A stretch of 64,000 nt of DNA from Calditrichia bacterium. GTDB taxonomy: Bacteria; Calditrichota; Calditrichia; RBG-13-44-9; J075. A model generated the notes under the pieces. The model did no database searches and was not told the DNA's origin. It worked only from the letters and a program-made list of their open reading frames with translations. Below, in pieces: positions 60,768 through 64,000 of this stretch. The stretch is from contig JANQRS010000068.1 of NCBI GenBank assembly GCA_028284445.1, forward strand, positions 62,001-126,000. Reading direction: 5' to 3'. The position numbers were made by a program, and so were the translations under genes. Each line of letters starts with the position of its first letter. Within the stretch, counting starts at the first letter, position 1.

Positions 60768-61709
60768 ATGATAAATAAATTGTTACTAATAGCTTTTCTT
60801 TGGATATGCGCCCTTGGCAGTGTCGTTAGCGCCCACGGCGATGAGGAATATTCGTTTGTCAAATTCGACGGTAGAACGCCTTACATAATCCTCGATCACA
60901 CGACCTCTCAAGAATTGCTGAAGGCAATTAAAGAGAATAAGGCACTCTATATTGATGAAACCCAGGTCGAAGAAATTCACAACATTATTCTCAGGTCGGA
61001 TGACAATGGCCCGGAGAATTTACGTGCCTACATAGTCCAGGGTAACTCTACGGCCGTTCAGAATATCCTTAGCCGGCAATTCGTGATCCAGGAGATTGCC
61101 ATCAGCGGTGGTCGCCAGCATGAGATTTCTGTCGATAAGATTCTCTATTACCCCGGGGAAGAAGATCATCCGACACTTTTTGTCAAATGCCAGCCGCTTG
61201 ATTTTGAGCCGGCGTGGCCGCGCAGTTTTCCATCATTCGATTATTTGCCCGCATCAAGTTATCGTCAACGCGCCCAACTGATCGATAGTGATGACAGGAT
61301 ACCAACGGCTGTCTCTGAAAAAACTGAAATGTTATCAGAAGTCTTTTTCCGCTCTCTTGCTGATCTGGGAAATGCCAACAATCAGAAACGCGTCAGCTTG
61401 TCTGCAATCGGCGGTAAAGATTCCGGCCTGTATTGCGCGTTGATCTCCTATGGCGGTAAAGGATTTTATTCTACGCTCTATGTGCTCGATGAAAAAGGTG
61501 ATGTTAAGCACCGTGAAGAAAACAATGAGATGGTTGAGATCCTCGGTACGACTGATGTAAATCGCGATGGCGAGAAGGAAATGATCCTGCATTATTCCAG
61601 CGGCGACTACAGCGGTGGCATTGGCGTCATGATGTTGAAGAAGAACAAGAAGAGTGGCAAGTTCAACGTCGTCATGAAGTCCAAACGGGCAACCTACCAT
61701 CCGCAATAG
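60768..61709 (+). CDS. Exported protein of unknown function
   Basis: The start at 60768 (MINKLLLIAFLWICALG) is preferred to one 41 codons upstream because it opens a standard signal peptide (cleavage near VVSA-HGDE, about residue 23); the ribosome binding site (AGGCAGAG) is only moderate. The 313-residue protein has 'FVKFDGRTPYIILDHTTSQELLKAI' near the mature N-terminus. Near the C-terminus a VCBS/FG-GAP-like calcium-type segment reads 'TTDVNRDGEKEMILHYSSGD' (about 265-290), as in integrin-like repeats that report a computed value. I do not recognise a family for the remainder. It lies between the copper monooxygenase gene and the macro-domain gene, with no clear operon link. Confidence 0.75.
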   Translation: MINKLLLIAFLWICALGSVVSAHGDEEYSFVKFDGRTPYIILDHTTSQELLKAIKENKALYIDETQVEEIHNIILRSDDNGPENLRAYIVQGNSTAVQNILSRQFVIQEIAISGGRQHEISVDKILYYPGEEDHPTLFVKCQPLDFEPAWPRSFPSFDYLPASSYRQRAQLIDSDDRIPTAVSEKTEMLSEVFFRSLADLGNANNQKRVSLSAIGGKDSGLYCALISYGGKGFYSTLYVLDEKGDVKHREENNEMVEILGTTDVNRDGEKEMILHYSSGDYSGGIGVMMLKKNKKSGKFNVVMKSKRATYHPQ

Positions 61710-61776
61710 CTCTGCATTCCCGGCAAAATCGAATCCCGCTTGTCTAATCCCTCCCTTTGGCCGAAATTAGTTATGT

Positions 61777-62286
61777 ATGGATAAAATTGAAATCGTTCAG
61801 GGTGACATCACCCGTATGGAAGTTGATGCCATTGTAAATGCTGCCAAGAACAGTTTGCTTGGCGGCGGTGGTGTGGACGGCGCTATTCACCGCGCGGCGG
61901 GCCCTGAGCTATTGCGCGAATGTCGCTTGCTTGGTGGTTGTGATACGGGCCAGGCGAAGATCACCGGCGGCTATAATTTAGCGGCCAGCCATGTTATTCA
62001 TACTGTTGGACCGATATGGAGCGGTGGAAGTAATCGCGAAGACGAGTTGCTGGCGTCATGTTATCGAAGCAGCCTCAGTCTTGCCCTTAAACATGAGCTG
62101 CGCACCATTGCTTTCCCGGCTATTAGCTGCGGTGTATACCGTTTTCCGGCGCGGCGGGCAGCGGGTATTGCACTCTCCGAAATTCAGACCTTCCTCAGAA
62201 ATTACCATGGCATCGACAAAGTCTATTGCGTTTGCTTCGACGAAGCCATGGCAGATATTTATCGCTCCTGGCTAGTCGAGGAATAA
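61777..62286 (+). CDS. Macro-domain protein (ADP-ribose / O-acetyl-ADP-ribose hydrolase)
   Basis: This 169-residue protein is a single macro domain of the YmdB/MacroD type. 'VQGDITRMEVDAIVNAAKNSLLGGGGVDGAIHRAAGPEL' at the N-terminus holds the adenine-side Asp and the catalytic loop with Asn and the Gly-rich phosphate loop; 'FPAISCGVYRFP' holds the second binding loop. Such enzymes remove ADP-ribose from proteins or nucleic acids, or split O-acetyl-ADP-ribose. No ADP-ribosyltransferase gene is seen nearby. Its 3' end overlaps the AbgT gene's 3' end by 15 bases on the opposite strand. Confidence 0.94.
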   Translation: MDKIEIVQGDITRMEVDAIVNAAKNSLLGGGGVDGAIHRAAGPELLRECRLLGGCDTGQAKITGGYNLAASHVIHTVGPIWSGGSNREDELLASCYRSSLSLALKHELRTIAFPAISCGVYRFPARRAAGIALSEIQTFLRNYHGIDKVYCVCFDEAMADIYRSWLVEE

Positions 62287-63816
62287 ATTCGAATCAGGGC
62301 CGAGCGGTAATCCCAACTGCATCCAGACAATCAGCAGAATAGTCCAGATAATCAGAAATGCGATGCTGTATGGCAGCATTGTGGCGACTACGGTTCCAAT
62401 ACCACTTTTTTCCGCATAGCGATCGACAAAAGCGACGATCAAGGCAAAGTATGACATCATTGGTGAAATGATGTTGGTTGTGCTGTCACCAATACGGTAG
62501 CCAACTTGGGTCAGCTCCGGACTGAAACCACTGAGCATGAGCATCGGGACAAAAACCGGCGCCAGAATGGCCCACTTGGCCGAGGCGCTGCCCATGAACA
62601 TATTACTGACCGCAGACAAAATAATGAAGGCAATCATCAATACAAACGCAGGGGGATCCAGTGCCTTGAGAATTTCGGCGCCCTCGATGGCGATGATGAG
62701 TCCGAGGTTTGTCCACTTGAAATAGGCGACAAATTGTGCGGCAAAGAAGCAGAGAACCATATAGATACCCAGTGCTTCCATCGATTTGCCCATGCCCTTC
62801 ATTACCTGCGTATCGTTTTTGATAGTCCCGGCGCCGACCCCGTAAGCAATACCCACGATCGCAGCCAGCAAGAAAATGAAAGCAACGATGCCGCTGATAA
62901 AGGTTGATTTCCAAATGTTTTCCGGGATTTGGGGATTACGCAAGAAGCCGTCTGCGGGCAGTAACCCCCAGGCAATAACGATAAACGTCAGGACGGTTGC
63001 TATCATAGCGAAGCGACAGCCGCGGCGCTCGTCTGTTGTCAGATTGCGAATTTCTTCGGGCTTTTCATCACCGGTGTACTCACCAAGCCTTGGAATGACA
63101 ATTTTTTCGGTTACCCAGGTTCCGCCAATAGCCACAAAAAATGTGGAAACGATCATAAACCACCAGTTACAGGCTGGATTCACGGTATAAGCCGGATCAA
63201 CGATGCGAGCTGCTTCCTGGGAAAGGCCGGCCAAAAGAGGATCGACAGTACCCAGCAAGAGATTTGCGCTATAGCCACCGGATACGCCGGCAAATGCGGC
63301 CGCTAATCCTGCCAGGGGATGACGCCCGGCAGCCAGGAAGATGATTGCCCCTAAGGGGACAAGGAGCACGTATCCAACCTCACTGGCGGTATTGGACAAA
63401 ACCCCGGCAAACACGATAACAAAAGTTAAGAGGCGCTTCGGAGCGGAGACAACCAGCAGGCGAAGTGCAGAGCCGACCAATCCGCTGCTCTCCGCTACCC
63501 CGATGCCGAGCATTGCTACCAGAACCACCCCGAGTGGTGCAAAGCCGGTGAAATTTGTCACCATCTCTTCAATCATGCGGGTTATCCCGGCAACAGTCAT
63601 CAAGCTGACCGGTTTTATCATTTCTTTGGTGCTGGGATGCTGAACTTCCAGATCAAATTGCGCCGCAATTCCTGAAAGAATGACGACGCCCAGCGCAAAC
63701 AAGGCGAACAAGGTCGCCGGATGCGGTAATGCGTTTCCGCCTTTTTCAACAATTGCCAGAAATCGTTCGAACCGTCCGGCCCCGGAATTCTGATTCGCTT
63801 GGGCATCATTGCTCAT
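62272..63816 (-). CDS. AbgT-family transporter
   Basis: This 514-residue membrane protein has around twelve helices and matches the AbgT family over its length: 'VEKGGNALPHPATLFALFALGV' at the start, 'GFAPLGVVLVAMLGIGVAESSGL', 'NTASEVGYVLLVPLGAIIF', 'GVSGGYSANLLLGTVDPLLAGLSQEAA' and 'GSASAKWAILAPVFVPMLM' with 'GDSTTNIISPMMSYFALIV'. Members import p-aminobenzoyl-glutamate or export sulfonamide-like antimetabolites by proton exchange; the direction cannot be told. GAGG precedes the ATG. It is convergent with the macro-domain gene. No aminobenzoyl-glutamate hydrolase gene is visible in the window, and the last 180 bases of the window, upstream of the gene, show no other gene. Confidence 0.95.
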   Translation of the reverse strand: MSNDAQANQNSGAGRFERFLAIVEKGGNALPHPATLFALFALGVVILSGIAAQFDLEVQHPSTKEMIKPVSLMTVAGITRMIEEMVTNFTGFAPLGVVLVAMLGIGVAESSGLVGSALRLLVVSAPKRLLTFVIVFAGVLSNTASEVGYVLLVPLGAIIFLAAGRHPLAGLAAAFAGVSGGYSANLLLGTVDPLLAGLSQEAARIVDPAYTVNPACNWWFMIVSTFFVAIGGTWVTEKIVIPRLGEYTGDEKPEEIRNLTTDERRGCRFAMIATVLTFIVIAWGLLPADGFLRNPQIPENIWKSTFISGIVAFIFLLAAIVGIAYGVGAGTIKNDTQVMKGMGKSMEALGIYMVLCFFAAQFVAYFKWTNLGLIIAIEGAEILKALDPPAFVLMIAFIILSAVSNMFMGSASAKWAILAPVFVPMLMLSGFSPELTQVGYRIGDSTTNIISPMMSYFALIVAFVDRYAEKSGIGTVVATMLPYSIAFLIIWTILLIVWMQLGLPLGPDSNLFLD

Positions 63817-64000
63817 AAAAAACCTCGGATAAGTCGGATGAGATATAAGTTGATTGTGTTGTTCTGATACCGCTAAAAATATTGATTTTGCTCAATATAA
63901 ACAAATGGATAAGTGAGGGGGGATATTGAGCGTATTTGCGAGTGTGAGCCCGTTGCCGACTGAGTTATTGCAAACGGAACTGTCCGCGATTATATTAATA

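Noticed and set aside
1..64000. tRNA or rRNA genes, insertion sequences, integrase or attachment sites
   Set aside because: I looked for GGTTC-AA-TCC arms with matching acceptor stems, rRNA core words, DDE or tyrosine-recombinase proteins and found no supportable case.

Overview
The window reads as a 64 kb chromosomal segment of a Gram-negative, FCB-group bacterium, most like Calditrichota / candidate KSB1 or a related lineage. The basis is indirect. Three exported proteins end in the YPNPFNP-type C-terminal module used for type IX secretion in that superphylum. There are also several signal-peptide and lipobox proteins, a DUF6443-type RHS protein, HEAT-repeat exports beside an ECF sigma factor, and canonical AGGAGG-type ribosome binding sites. 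No rRNA, tRNA, CRISPR array, transposase or phage module was found, so the assignment stays at superphylum level.

Layout. 0-4.6 kb: the 3' part of a large secreted protein with Ig-like domains and a sorting tail, facing a DUF4846 protein. 4.8-18 kb: large repeat proteins. These are an exported TPR/DUF3857/transglutaminase protein, a 1746-residue P-loop NTPase with a nine-copy SIxDGT linker and long TPR arrays, an exported TPR-CHAT protease and a small lipoprotein. 18-19.4 kb: a non-coding block with a foldable RNA candidate, then a Phd/PIN toxin-antitoxin pair. 19.7-31 kb: a minus-strand cluster for surface proteins, running S74-like fibre protein, OmpH-like protein, lipoprotein, RHS-N protein and RHS-core protein with a variable C-terminus. 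31.4-36 kb: methyltransferase, sulfatase and ZIP transporter. 36-43.4 kb: core metabolism and housekeeping (PIN-PhoH, FabV enoyl-ACP reductase, a Tat-type metallo-beta-lactamase-fold protein, PEP carboxylase). 43.5-46.7 kb: two more sorting-tail proteins (NHL propeller and M23 peptidase). 46.7-53.5 kb: polyphosphate glucokinase, M50 protease, PyrF, PyrE, a WalJ-like hydrolase, a Ca2+/Na+ antiporter, a patatin and a pterin dehydratase. 53.6-59 kb: a minus-strand ECF sigma / zinc-finger anti-sigma / three HEAT proteins operon. 59.1-64 kb: a lipoprotein fusing cytochrome c to a PHM/DBM-like copper monooxygenase, an exported protein of unknown function, a macro-domain protein and an AbgT transporter.

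How the parts may work together. The sigma and anti-sigma genes probably sense an envelope signal and control the exported HEAT proteins, and the divergent copper monooxygenase shares their upstream region. The RHS cluster looks like one transcription unit that builds a large surface or secreted polymorphic protein. PyrF and PyrE supply UMP synthesis.

The intergenic DNA is unusual. It carries two families of near-perfect GC-rich palindromes (three copies each), a 26-bp perfect inverted repeat, an identical 70-bp direct repeat, and diverged word-like repeats at several gene borders. The strongest candidates for new biology are the SIxDGT-repeat NTPase, the ECF/HEAT operon with its copper monooxygenase neighbour, and the multibranch RNA near 18.5 kb.
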